Assembly (NCBI RefSeq): GCF_004348595.1
Contig: NZ_SMKD01000045.1
Location: 1-39,461 of the forward strand
DNA length: 39,461 nt
Direction of reading: 5' to 3'
Source of the DNA: Micromonospora sp. KC723
GTDB taxonomy: Bacteria > Actinomycetota > Actinomycetes > Mycobacteriales > Micromonosporaceae
Below the pieces are notes generated by a model. The model had not been told where the DNA came from and ran no database searches. It saw only the letters and a program-made list of their open reading frames with translations. The position numbers and the translations under genes are program-made. Within the stretch, counting starts at the first letter, position 1. Each line of letters starts with the position of its first letter. Shown here piece by piece: positions 22,971-30,637 of this stretch.

Positions 22971-23207
22971 ATGCAGCAGGTACGTCTGTCGGAGGCCGAG
23001 GAACGGGTGTACGACGCGGTGGCGACGCTGGAGGCGCGCGGTCAGGTGCCGTACCCGGACCTGATCGCCGAGGAGGCGGGCATGGCGGCGGAGGAGGTGC
23101 ACCAGCCCCTGCACCTGCTCACCGAGAAGAACCTGCTGCACCGGGAGGACTCGCCGATGGCCGGGCTGGACTTCGGTCCCCGGTGGTGCGCCCGCCAGAT
23201 GGCGTGA
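22971..23207 (+). CDS. Small winged-helix-like protein
   Basis: The 78-residue protein starts MQQVRLSEAEERVYDAVATL. Its helix-turn-helix-like order (AEERVYDAVATLEAR, then PYPDLIAEEAGMAAEEVHQPL, then HLLTEKNLLHRED) is that of a minimal winged helix of the kind found in small DNA-binding proteins. The C-terminus (LDFGPRWCARQ) is short, so there is no sensor domain. A strong AAGGAGG site precedes the ATG. It is followed after 36 bases by the MFS exporter gene in the same direction, so it could regulate it. DNA binding is inferred from the predicted fold only. Confidence 0.72.
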   Translation: MQQVRLSEAEERVYDAVATLEARGQVPYPDLIAEEAGMAAEEVHQPLHLLTEKNLLHREDSPMAGLDFGPRWCARQMA

Positions 23208-23243
23208 GCCGTCCGCCCCACGGGGCCCGGGTCGCGGTCGGCC

Positions 23244-24689
23244 GTGGCTGACCCGCCGTCGGCGGTCGACGCGCCCGGTGACCGACGCCGGTGGCAGGCC
23301 CTCGGCGTCGCACTGGTCGCGGCGTTCATGACGCTGCTGGACGTCAGCATCGTGAACGTCGCCGTCCCGTCCCTGCAGCAGGCGTTGCACGCCAGCCCCA
23401 GTGACCTGCAGTGGGTGCTGTCCGGGTACGCGCTGACGTTCGGGCTGGTCCTGGTGCCCGCCGGCCGGTTCGGCGACGCCCACGGGCGACGCACCGCCTT
23501 CGTGGCGGGCGTCGCCCTCTTCACGCTCACCAGCGCGCTGGCCGGTCTGGCCCCCTCGCCCGGCTGGCTGGTCGCCGCCCGGCTACTCCAGGGAACCGCC
23601 GCCGGGATGGTCACCCCCCAGGTCACAGGCCTGATCCAGCAACTGTTCCGGGACGCGGAACGGGGTCGGGCCTTCGGTCTGCTCGGCGCGACCATCGGCG
23701 TCTCCACCGCGATCGGGCCACTGCTGGGCGGGCTGCTCATCGCCCTCGGCGGCGTGGACCACGGCTGGCGGTGGGTGTTCTTCGTCAACGTGCCGGTGGG
23801 GATGCTCGGGGTGGTGCTCGGCTGGCGGCTGCTGCCGGCGCGACCCGCCGGGCAACCGGACCGGCACCTGTTCGACCTGACCGGGATGCTGCTGCTCGGC
23901 GCCGGGGTGTTGCTCCTGCTGCTGCCACTGGTACAGCGCGAACAGTGGCACAGTCCGTGGAGGTGGGCCCTGATCCCGGGGGGCCTCGTCGTACTGGCCG
24001 GCTTCGCGCGGTGGGAACGCCGCTACGCCCGGAGCGGTCGGGTTCCCCTGTTCGACCTGCGGCTGTTCGGGCTGCGCTCGTACACCCTCGGCGCACTGAT
24101 CGCGCTGGTCTACTTCGGGGGCTTCACCGCGCTCTTCTTCATCTTCACGCTCTACCTGCAGCGCGGTCTCGGTCACAGCGCGCTGGTCGCCGGACTGGCG
24201 ATCACGCCGTTCGCCCTCGGGTCGGCGCTGGCGTCGGCACTCGGCGGCCGGATCGTCGGCCGGCTCGGACGGCCGCTGGTCGGCGCCGGACTGGCGGTCG
24301 TGGTGCTCGGCCTCGGGGCGGTGGTGCTCGTGCTGCGCGGGGGCCCGTCCGGCTCGGTGCCACTGCTCACGGCGGTGCCGCTGCTGCTGGCGGGGTTGGG
24401 CAGCGGGCTGGTCATCACCCCGAACCAGACCCTCACCCTGGCCGAGGTGCCGGTGCCGCAGGCCGGCAGCGCGGCCGGCATGTTGCAGACCGGCCAGCGG
24501 CTCGGCTCGGCCGCCGGCATCGCGGCGGTCGGGGCGGTGTTCTTCTCGGTGCTGGCGGCCAGCGCCGGGGACTGGTCGGCGGCCTTCCGGCACTCGCTGC
24601 TGCTGGCGATGGGCATCATCGCGCTGGCCCTGGCCGCCGCCCTTCTCGACGTGGCCCTCGGCCGCCGCGCCGCCCGCCAACGCCGGTGA
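23244..24689 (+). CDS. DHA2 (14-TM) MFS drug exporter, EmrB/QacA type
   Basis: The 481-residue protein has 14 hydrophobic helices. Helix 1 carries the DHA2 motif D1 (ALVAAFMTLLDVSIVNVAVP), with the membrane aspartate after MTLL. The MFS motif A loop reads GRFGDAHGRRTAF, and motif C in helix 5 is LGATIGVSTAIGPLLGGLL. LITPNQTLT-like text marks helix 11-12. Such proteins export drugs, dyes or metabolites by proton antiport. The GTG at 23244 lies 36 bases after the small winged-helix gene. A 28-bp tandem duplication spans its stop and a long hairpin follows. The cargo is unknown. Confidence 0.92.
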   Translation: MADPPSAVDAPGDRRRWQALGVALVAAFMTLLDVSIVNVAVPSLQQALHASPSDLQWVLSGYALTFGLVLVPAGRFGDAHGRRTAFVAGVALFTLTSALAGLAPSPGWLVAARLLQGTAAGMVTPQVTGLIQQLFRDAERGRAFGLLGATIGVSTAIGPLLGGLLIALGGVDHGWRWVFFVNVPVGMLGVVLGWRLLPARPAGQPDRHLFDLTGMLLLGAGVLLLLLPLVQREQWHSPWRWALIPGGLVVLAGFARWERRYARSGRVPLFDLRLFGLRSYTLGALIALVYFGGFTALFFIFTLYLQRGLGHSALVAGLAITPFALGSALASALGGRIVGRLGRPLVGAGLAVVVLGLGAVVLVLRGGPSGSVPLLTAVPLLLAGLGSGLVITPNQTLTLAEVPVPQAGSAAGMLQTGQRLGSAAGIAAVGAVFFSVLAASAGDWSAAFRHSLLLAMGIIALALAAALLDVALGRRAARQRR

Positions 24690-24718
24690 ACGCCGCGCCG
24701 CCCGCCAACGCCGGTGAA
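24663..24718 (+). repeat. Two perfect 28-bp tandem repeats across the exporter stop codon
   Basis: Unit 1 (24663-24690) and unit 2 (24691-24718) are identical; each begins CGCCGCGCCGCCCGCC and ends GCCGGTGAA. The exporter TGA is inside unit 1 (24687-24689), so unit 2 is a copy of the gene's last codons lying outside it. It looks like a recent slip or unequal-crossover duplication. Confidence 0.9.
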
Positions 24719-24725
24719 CGCCGCG

Positions 24726-24761
24726 CCGGCCGGCCCCCGGTGTACACGGGGGACCGGCCGG
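24726..24761. terminator. Bidirectional hairpin terminator between convergent genes
   Basis: The outer arms CCGGCCGG (24726-24733 and 24754-24761) and inner arms CCCCC/GGGGG (24734-24738, 24748-24752) stack around GTGTACAC, with one bulged base on each side. It lies between the MFS gene (+) and the transglycosylase-like gene (-) and can serve both. No T-tract is present. Confidence 0.8.
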
Positions 24762-24777
24762 TCGGTCGCTCGGAAGG

Positions 24778-25470
24778 TCACCAGAGCTGCTGGACGATGT
24801 CCGCGGCCTGCTGCTCCCACTGCGCGTACGCGTACGGGAACGCCGAGACCTGCACGGTCTGCGCGGCCGTGGTCAGCGGCAGCTCCTGCCAACCGTGCAC
24901 GTTCCTCAGCGCCTCGAAGAACGCCCGGGAGGCGTACCTGGGGTCGGTCACCTGGTCGGGCGTACCCCAACCCGACGACGGACGCTGCTGGAACAGGCCC
25001 TGCGAGTCGTGGTCGTTGTACGCGCCGAGGTGGCCCAGGTTGTAGAGCTTGGACTCCTGCAACGAGGTGGCGATGCCGATCACCGCGCCGCGCTTGCCCA
25101 CGCCGGTCTCCTTGGCCTCCGCGATGATGGCCCTGGCGTTGGCGAGCTGGGCGTCGTCCAGCGGGATGCGGGACTGGGCGCCCTCCACACCGTGCGGGAT
25201 GAGCTCGTCCCGGCTCGGCTTGCCGGCCGACACCTCGGTGGTCCTGCCGCCGGTGGTCAGGGCGGACTCGACGGTGGCACCCTGCCGGTGCTGGCCGGTG
25301 GCCAGGTCGATGGCGGCGACGGCGCCCTCGTGCGGACCGCCCGTGACGGGGGCGGCCACGGCGGCGGGGCCGAACGCCAGACCAGCCAGGGCGGCGACGC
25401 CGGCGGCGCTCAGCGCGGTCCTGCGGTTCTTCGCGATGGCCGGGAGCCATCGAGTGAAGTTCTGCTTCAC
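24778..25470 (-). CDS. Secreted lytic-transglycosylase-like protein
   Basis: The 230-residue protein has an N-terminal signal (KNRRTALSAAGVAALAGLAF, then GPAAVAA) with cleavage about residue 41-42. The C-terminal 120 residues resemble a lysozyme/SLT-like domain. IGIATSLQESKLYNLG supplies the glutamate of the E-S motif, SQGLFQQRPSSGWGT follows, then NVHGWQELPLT and FPYAYAQWEQQAADIV. In the family this glutamate cuts peptidoglycan. The middle (about 50-100) is Thr/Gly-rich linker. The GTG at 25470 has AAGGGG about 10 bases upstream. The leader of over 100 bases is highly structured. It is convergent to the MFS gene. Confidence 0.8.
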   Translation of the reverse strand: MKQNFTRWLPAIAKNRRTALSAAGVAALAGLAFGPAAVAAPVTGGPHEGAVAAIDLATGQHRQGATVESALTTGGRTTEVSAGKPSRDELIPHGVEGAQSRIPLDDAQLANARAIIAEAKETGVGKRGAVIGIATSLQESKLYNLGHLGAYNDHDSQGLFQQRPSSGWGTPDQVTDPRYASRAFFEALRNVHGWQELPLTTAAQTVQVSAFPYAYAQWEQQAADIVQQLW

Positions 25471-25497
25471 GATGGTTGCCCCTTCGATCGTGTCGAC

Positions 25498-25571
25498 GCG
25501 CTCCGGATCGAGCGCCCCTGCGGGGGAACTGCCGGCACCGCCGGGGGGTTTACCTGCCAGCGGTACAGGGG
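25498..25571 (-). promoter_or_regulatory. Structured 5' leader of the transglycosylase-like gene
   Basis: Three stacked hairpins are visible: CCGGC-GGT-GCCGG (25544-25532), CCCC-CGCA-GGGG (25526-25515, tetraloop) and GCGCTC-GATCCG-GAGCGC (25515-25498). An upstream CCCCTG (25571-25566) could pair instead with the CAGGGG of the second hairpin or with the AGGGG of the ribosome site. This suggests alternative folds, but I recognise no named riboswitch. The c-di-AMP (ydaO) core motifs are not present. Confidence 0.4.
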
Positions 25572-25590
25572 ACACAACCAGCTTCCGGTA

Positions 25591-25613
25591 TCCGTCATTC
25601 CGGGAATGCCGGA
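25591..25613. promoter_or_regulatory. 23-bp near-perfect palindrome, possible operator
   Basis: The half-sites TCCGTCATTCC and GGAATGCCGGA (plus strand, around a single central G) differ from perfect symmetry at one position pair; the core is CATTCCGGGAATG. It lies about 120 bases upstream of the transglycosylase-like GTG and about 140 upstream of the divergent MEDS-STAS gene, and could control either. The rest of the gap up to 25752 shows no gene. Confidence 0.4.
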
Positions 25614-25752
25614 TAACCCCGCGCGGCGGCGGCACACGTCACCGCCCGGTCCGGACAGGCTGTCGACTCCCCGACCGGCTGGCCGGACACCGGTCGAAAC
25701 CGGACACCGGCGCACACCGGGGCGTTGGAACGGCCCCTGACGAGGGGCTACA

Positions 25753-26643
25753 GTGAGGCGCGCCGACCGGAAGGCGATGACGGTGACGACGAGTGCGGTG
25801 GTCGACCAGGTTCACCTGGGAGACCACATCTGCTGGGCGCACGAGGACGACAGCGACGGCCTGGACGCCGCCGGCCGGTTCGTCGCCGCCGGCCTGCGAC
25901 TCGGTCACAAGGCCCTCTGGTTCACCGACGCGATCGCGCCGTCGGCCGCTCGCGACCACCTCGACAGCCGGGGCGTACCCACCCGGGCGGCGCTGGCCGG
26001 TGGGCAGCTACGCATCGTCGCCGCCGAGGAGGCGTACGCCGGAAGCGGCCGGTTCACCCCCGAGGCGATGATCGACACTCTCGCCGCCGAAGCAGACCGG
26101 TCGCGTCGCGAGGGGTACCCGGGCCTGCGCATGGTCGGTGACATGGGCTGGGCGCTGCGCCACCGGGCCTCGCCGGCCGACCTGTGCCGGTACGAGGCCG
26201 AGGTGAACCGGCTGTTCATCGACGGTCACACGGCCGGCATGTGTCTGTACGACCGGCGGCTCTTCCCCAGCGAGTACCTCGTCCCCGTCACCACCGCGCA
26301 TCCCGCCACCGTCGGCCCCCGAACCGGTCGCGCCTGGACACCGCTGCTGCGGGCGTACCGGACCCGCGACCCGCACGGGCTGCGCCTGATCGGGGAGATC
26401 GACCGGAGCAACCGGGGGGCGTTCACCGCCATGCTCGACCATGTCACCGGGGAAGCGACCAACGAACGGACGACCGTGCTGGATGTCTCGGAGCTGAGCT
26501 TCGCCGATGTGGGTGCGGCGACCGCGCTGGCCCGGGCCCGCCGCAACGCGCCCTCCGCCGTCCGCCTGGTCGGTTGCCGTCCGGCGCTGAGTCGCCTGCT
26601 CGACCTGGTGGACGGTACCGCCCGCGCGGGAGGCGTGGCGTGA
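25753..26643 (+). CDS. MEDS-STAS protein (anti-anti-sigma-like sensor)
   Basis: The product is 296 residues. Residues 20-190 form a MEDS domain (methanogen/methylotroph DcmR sensory domain), with HLGDHICWAHEDD, RFVAAGLRLGHKALWFTD and MVGDMGWALRHRASPADLCRYEAEVN. Residues 208-290 form a STAS domain (HGLRLIGEIDRSNRGAFTAML, VLDVSELSFADVGAATALA). STAS antagonists normally carry a phosphorylated Ser in the D-S-S-G segment; here the segment is A-D-V-G (251-254), with no Ser. The GTG at 25753 has GAGGGG 5 bases upstream; the ATG at 25777 is an alternative. Its stop overlaps the GTG of a MEDS-ATPase gene, its probable partner. Confidence 0.82.
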   Translation: MRRADRKAMTVTTSAVVDQVHLGDHICWAHEDDSDGLDAAGRFVAAGLRLGHKALWFTDAIAPSAARDHLDSRGVPTRAALAGGQLRIVAAEEAYAGSGRFTPEAMIDTLAAEADRSRREGYPGLRMVGDMGWALRHRASPADLCRYEAEVNRLFIDGHTAGMCLYDRRLFPSEYLVPVTTAHPATVGPRTGRAWTPLLRAYRTRDPHGLRLIGEIDRSNRGAFTAMLDHVTGEATNERTTVLDVSELSFADVGAATALARARRNAPSAVRLVGCRPALSRLLDLVDGTARAGGVA

Positions 26644-27584
26644 CGCCGGGACCACACGCGGGTGGCTTCATCCACGAGGGGCTGTTCTACCGCGATCGTG
26701 AGGAGTTGCTGGCCGGGACGGTGCCGTTCGTCCTCGAGGGGCTGGCGCACGACGAGCCGGTGCTGGTGGCCACGCCGGCCGACCGGCTGGGGATGATCCG
26801 GGCCGGGGTGGGGGCCGACGACCGGGTCCGGTACGCCGACATGACGCAGGCGGGCCGCAACCCGGGACGGATCATCCCGTGGGTGCTCCAGGCGTTCCTC
26901 GACAGGCATCCCGGCCGGCGGGTCCGCATCATCGGCGAACCGGTGTGGCCGGGACGCACCGAGGCGGAGCAACCGGCCTGCGCCCAACACGAGGCATTGA
27001 TCAACTTGGCGTTCGCCGACCGTGATCTGCACATCCTCTGCCCGTACGACGCCACGCGCCTGCCCACCGGGGTGCTCGCCGACGCCCACCGCACCCACCC
27101 GGTGCTGGTCGACGCCGCCGGGCGGCGACCCAGCCCGCACTTCGCCCCGACGCAGGTCGTCGCCGGACACAACAAGCCACTGGCCGCGCCCGACGAACCG
27201 GTGGCGCTGCTCCGTTACGACCTCGGCACTCTCCCCGAGGTACGCCGGTTCGTCACCGCGTACGCGCGGGACGCCGCGCTGCACCCGGACCGGATCGCCG
27301 ACCTGCAGATCGCGGTGACCGAACTGGCCACCAACAGCGTGGCGCACGCCAGCGGCGGCGGGATGCTGCACGTGTGGCGGACGGATGAACATCTGGTGTG
27401 CGAGGTCCGGGACGACGGTTGGTTGGAGGATCCGCTCGCCGGCCGGTTGACGCCCCGGCACGACGGCGTCGGCGGGCGCGGCCTGGCCATCGTGCACGCG
27501 CTGTGCGACCTGGTGCTGGTGCACAGTACCGCGGCCGGCACCACGGTACGGCTGCACATGCGCCGCGAGGCCCGGCCGGCCTGA
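26640..27584 (+). CDS. MEDS-HATPase protein (RsbA-type anti-sigma factor)
   Basis: The product is 314 residues. The first 175 form a MEDS domain (FIHEGLFYRDREELLAGTV, FVLEGLAHDEPVLVATPADR, VRIIGEPVWPGR). Residues about 195-310 form a GHKL ATPase of the RsbW type. It has an N-box (VTELATNSVAHASGG), G1 (VCEVRDDGWLEDPL) and G2 (GVGGRGLAIVHALCDLV). Such kinases bind a sigma factor and phosphorylate a STAS partner. The GTG at 26640 overlaps the stop of the MEDS-STAS gene by 4 bases, so the two are made together. A sigma factor gene is not adjacent. The ligand of MEDS is not known from sequence. Confidence 0.87.
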   Translation: MTPGPHAGGFIHEGLFYRDREELLAGTVPFVLEGLAHDEPVLVATPADRLGMIRAGVGADDRVRYADMTQAGRNPGRIIPWVLQAFLDRHPGRRVRIIGEPVWPGRTEAEQPACAQHEALINLAFADRDLHILCPYDATRLPTGVLADAHRTHPVLVDAAGRRPSPHFAPTQVVAGHNKPLAAPDEPVALLRYDLGTLPEVRRFVTAYARDAALHPDRIADLQIAVTELATNSVAHASGGGMLHVWRTDEHLVCEVRDDGWLEDPLAGRLTPRHDGVGGRGLAIVHALCDLVLVHSTAAGTTVRLHMRREARPA

Positions 27585-27646
27585 CCGCGCGGCGGGAAGG
27601 TGCGCGACCGCCAGCGCCGAGGCCGCGGCACCGGGCCGGGGCGGCG

Positions 27647-28756
27647 TCAGGGCCGGCGCAGGGTGATCAGGCCGTCCTCGTCCAGCCGGAAGCCGGTACG
27701 CGACGGCCCGCCGAGACGATCGAGCAGGTCCGCCAGCCAGCGCGCCTCGGCGGGAGTCGCCGGTTCCAGGCGCATCCGACGGATCCGGACCGGTACCAGC
27801 CGCAGCCGCACCAACCCGCCCCGGTCGAACGTGGGCAGGTGCAGCAGCCGCAGCCACGGCCGGTACGACTCCCGCCCACCGATCCCCTCGTAGTCGTCGA
27901 CCAGGTCACCGGCACCGTAGAGGATCAGACCGTCCCGGTACGCCTCGATAAGGCGCGGGTGGTGCGACGAGTGACCGTGCACCAGGCGTACCCCGGCCTC
28001 CACCAGCCGGTGCGCGAACCGCACCTGCTCGGCCGGCACGTCGTACCCCCAGTTCGAGCCCCAGTGCACGGAGACCACCACCAGGTCGGCCGGCCGTGCC
28101 TCGCGGTCGATGCGCGCGGTGAGGGCGGCGGCGCACTCCTCGCTCGCCTCCGGCAGGTACGCCACACCGGCCCGCCGGGCGGTGGCCGCCCAGTGCGGCG
28201 GGACGCCGCTGGACGGGGTGCCGACGGACCAGAACAGCAGCCGGCGGCCCCCGCCCAGGTCGATCCGGGCCGGGCGCCACGCCTCGACCTCGTCGCGGCC
28301 GGCGCCCGCGGGCGTGATTCCGGCCCGGGTCAACGCGTCGAGGGTGTCGGCCAGCCCGCCCGGGCCGAAGTCCAGGACGTGGTTGTTGGCCAGCGCACAG
28401 ACGTCGACACGGGCGGCGGTCAGGCAGGCCAGGTTGTCCGGGTGCATCCGGTAGTGGATCGCCTTGCCGGGGGCGAACTCGCCCCGACCGGTCACCGCGG
28501 TCTCCAGGTTGATGATCCGCACGTCTGGCCCCAGCCCGTCGAGCAGGCGCAGCGCGTCCCCCCACGGCCACCCCGGCGGCACCGGGCGGGAGATCGGCCC
28601 CGACACCGCCTCGGCCAGCTCCACGTACCGGCGCGCGTCGGTGACCACCTGCTCGCGTAGCCGCGGCGAGCCGGGCCGGGGCAGGATCTGGTCCACGCCC
28701 CGGCCGGTCATCACGTCGCCGCTGAGAAAGAGGGTCACCTCGTCGCCGGGCACCAT
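27647..28756 (-). CDS. CapA-family metallophosphatase-like protein
   Basis: The 369-residue protein matches the CapA/PgsA (poly-gamma-glutamate synthesis) family, which has a calcineurin-like fold. It shows TLFLSGDVMTGRGVDQIL (7-24), RIINLETAVTGRG (80-92), ANNHVLDFGPGGLADTLDAL, SVHWGSNWGYDVPAEQVRFAHRLVEAG and HGHSSHHPRLIEAY, with YGAGDLVDDYEG following. The ATG at 28756 sets a start with only four residues before the core. No signal peptide is present, so it is probably cytoplasmic. It lies 35 bases after the alpha/beta hydrolase stop and may be last in the BVMO operon. In actinobacteria the true substrate of these proteins is unknown. Confidence 0.87.
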   Translation of the reverse strand: MVPGDEVTLFLSGDVMTGRGVDQILPRPGSPRLREQVVTDARRYVELAEAVSGPISRPVPPGWPWGDALRLLDGLGPDVRIINLETAVTGRGEFAPGKAIHYRMHPDNLACLTAARVDVCALANNHVLDFGPGGLADTLDALTRAGITPAGAGRDEVEAWRPARIDLGGGRRLLFWSVGTPSSGVPPHWAATARRAGVAYLPEASEECAAALTARIDREARPADLVVVSVHWGSNWGYDVPAEQVRFAHRLVEAGVRLVHGHSSHHPRLIEAYRDGLILYGAGDLVDDYEGIGGRESYRPWLRLLHLPTFDRGGLVRLRLVPVRIRRMRLEPATPAEARWLADLLDRLGGPSRTGFRLDEDGLITLRRP

Positions 28757-28791
28757 GCCGACATTCCCGGTGAGAGCCTCTTCGCACCTCG

Positions 28792-29682
28792 TCAGTCCGC
28801 CGCGACCGCCGTCGCCGCCGGGTCGCCGCCGGCCTGCTCACCGGCCCAGAAGTCGACCAGCAGTTGGTGGAACTGCTCGGCCCGCTCGATCTGCGGCAGG
28901 TGCCCGCAGCCGGTGAACAGGTGCGTGTGGGCCTTCGGCAGCCGGGCGCGCGCCGCCTCGAGGTGCGCCGCCGGGAGGATGAGATCCCGGTCGCCCCACA
29001 CGATCAGGGTGGGGACGTCGAGCTCGGCCACCTGGGCCAGCAGCTCGTCGCGCCACTGCTGCCGGACGCCGCGGAAGGTGCCGAGGTGGCGGCAGATCTC
29101 CAGGGTGACCCGCGCCGTGTACGGCTGGCGGGCCAGCTCCAACGCGTACTCGACCCGTCGCTGCGTGGCGAACGCCGCATCGTGGAAGAGCATCCGTTCC
29201 GCCCGGTGGACCAGGCGGCGACTCGGACGCAACAGCAGCCGGCCCAGTGGACGCACCGCCAGCAGCCGCAGCGCCAGGGTCACCTCCGGCCCGAAGCCCG
29301 CGCTGTTGACCAGCGTGAGGCTGGCCACCCGGGCCGGCTCGGTCACGGCCAGCCGCATGGCGACCGCCCCGCCGAGGGAGTTCCCGACGAGGTGGGCGGG
29401 CCGGTCCACCCCCACCGCGTCGAGGTAGCGCCCGACGAACCTGCCCAGCGCGGGCAGGGTCGACGGCTCGGCCATCGGCAGCGAACCGCCGTACCCGGGC
29501 AGGTCGACGCTGTGCACCCGGAACCGGCGGGCCAGCAGCTCGTGCTGTTCGGTGAAGTCGCGCAGGCAACGCCCGAGGCCGTGCAGCAACACCACCGGGG
29601 GCCCGTCGCCGTCGACGCGGTGCCGGACCCGCCGGCCGTCGACGGTCACATGCCGGGCAGGCGGCCCGTCCGTGGCGCTCAC
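28792..29682 (-). CDS. Alpha/beta-fold hydrolase
   Basis: The 296-residue protein shows the full alpha/beta hydrolase set. The oxyanion region is VVLLHGLGRCLRDF (29-42). The nucleophile Ser is in LVGNSLGGAVAM (about 98-109). The acid Asp is in WGDRDLILPA and the His in TGCGHLPQIERAEQFH. A helical lid lies between (about 130-215). The ATG at 29682 overlaps the upstream SDR stop by 4 bases. Since the operon also has a Baeyer-Villiger-type oxygenase and an SDR, the likely role is hydrolysis of an ester or lactone produced by the oxygenase; the substrate is not known. Confidence 0.92.
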   Translation of the reverse strand: MSATDGPPARHVTVDGRRVRHRVDGDGPPVVLLHGLGRCLRDFTEQHELLARRFRVHSVDLPGYGGSLPMAEPSTLPALGRFVGRYLDAVGVDRPAHLVGNSLGGAVAMRLAVTEPARVASLTLVNSAGFGPEVTLALRLLAVRPLGRLLLRPSRRLVHRAERMLFHDAAFATQRRVEYALELARQPYTARVTLEICRHLGTFRGVRQQWRDELLAQVAELDVPTLIVWGDRDLILPAAHLEAARARLPKAHTHLFTGCGHLPQIERAEQFHQLLVDFWAGEQAGGDPAATAVAAD

Positions 29683-30572
29683 GCCCGCTCCCCCGTGGTG
29701 ACCTCCGGCGGGCCGGCCGGGTGGGAGAGTCGCCGAGCCCGACCACCGGCCGGTTTCGGCACCGCCGCGAGCACCCGCCCGTAGCCGGCGGGCACGACGC
29801 GGGCCAGCAGGTCGAGCAGCTTCGCCGACCAGCCGACCAGCACCCGGCCGCGGCGTCGTGCGACGCCGCGCAGGATCACCTCGGCGGCGGCGGCCGGTGG
29901 GATGGACAGCAGCTTCTCGAACTGGCGCAGGCCGAGCTCGTACTCCTCGCGGACGACGCCACTGCCCACCCGGGCGTTGCGGGCGATGGCGGTGGCGATC
30001 CCGCCGGGATGCACCGAGGTCACCCCGACGCCGTCGTCGACCAGTTCGTGGCGCAGCGCCTCGGTGAAGCCGCGGACGGCGAACTTGCTGGCCGAGTAGG
30101 CGGCCTGCCCGGCGGGGGCGATCAGCCCGAAGAGGCTGGAGACGTTGACCAGGTGCGCGCCGGGCTCGGCCTTGAGCGCCGGCAGCAGCCCGTGGGTCAG
30201 CCGCACCACGGCCCGGAAGTTGATGTCGAGCACCCAGTCGAACTCGTCGAGGGTGACCTGGTCGAAGCGTCCGCCGAGGGCGACCCCGGCGTTGTTGACC
30301 AGCAGTCGTACCCGGGGGTGGGTGGCCCGGATCCGCTCGGCCACCCGGTCGGTCGCGGCGGGGTCGGCCAGGTCCACCACGTGGGTGTGGACCTGCTGTT
30401 CCGGGTGGGCGGCGCGGACCGCCGCCGCCACGGCGGCGAGCCGCTCGGCGTCCCGGTCGAGCAGGACGAGGTGGCTTCCCCGGCGGGCGAGGCCGTGGGC
30501 GAGGGCCTCCCCGATCCCGTTGGCGGCGCCGGTGACCACGGCGGTCCCGGCGGCGAAGACGAGTGGTCGCAC
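29679..30572 (-). CDS. SDR-family NAD(P)-dependent oxidoreductase
   Basis: The 297-residue protein has TGAANGIGEALA (about 14-25), LLDRDAERLAAV, VVDLADP, VNNAGVALGG (about 88-97), catalytic Ser in NVSSLFGLI, and Tyr/Lys in YSASKFAVRGF. A C-terminal part with a hydrophobic tail region (SAKLLDLLARVVPAGYGRVLAAV) is seen in SDRs that accompany flavin monooxygenases. The GTG at 30572 has AGGAGG 4 bases upstream. A continuous frame from 29679 to 32177 is this gene plus an out-of-frame reading of the oxygenase, so it is not one fused protein. The stop overlaps the hydrolase ATG. Confidence 0.9.
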   Translation of the reverse strand: MRPLVFAAGTAVVTGAANGIGEALAHGLARRGSHLVLLDRDAERLAAVAAAVRAAHPEQQVHTHVVDLADPAATDRVAERIRATHPRVRLLVNNAGVALGGRFDQVTLDEFDWVLDINFRAVVRLTHGLLPALKAEPGAHLVNVSSLFGLIAPAGQAAYSASKFAVRGFTEALRHELVDDGVGVTSVHPGGIATAIARNARVGSGVVREEYELGLRQFEKLLSIPPAAAAEVILRGVARRRGRVLVGWSAKLLDLLARVVPAGYGRVLAAVPKPAGGRARRLSHPAGPPEVTTGERA

Positions 30573-30637
30573 ACGGCCTCCTTGCTGCGCGGATGGTGCG
30601 GGGCGGTGGTGTGGTGCGCCGGACAGCCGGGTCGCGC

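Noticed and set aside
25471..25740. c-di-AMP (ydaO) riboswitch before the lytic gene
   Set aside because: The position is suitable, but the conserved core stretches (GGGGACCCA-like, GGGGUGAAUC-like, GAAUCCG-CAGCU-like) are not found. I report it only as a structured leader.
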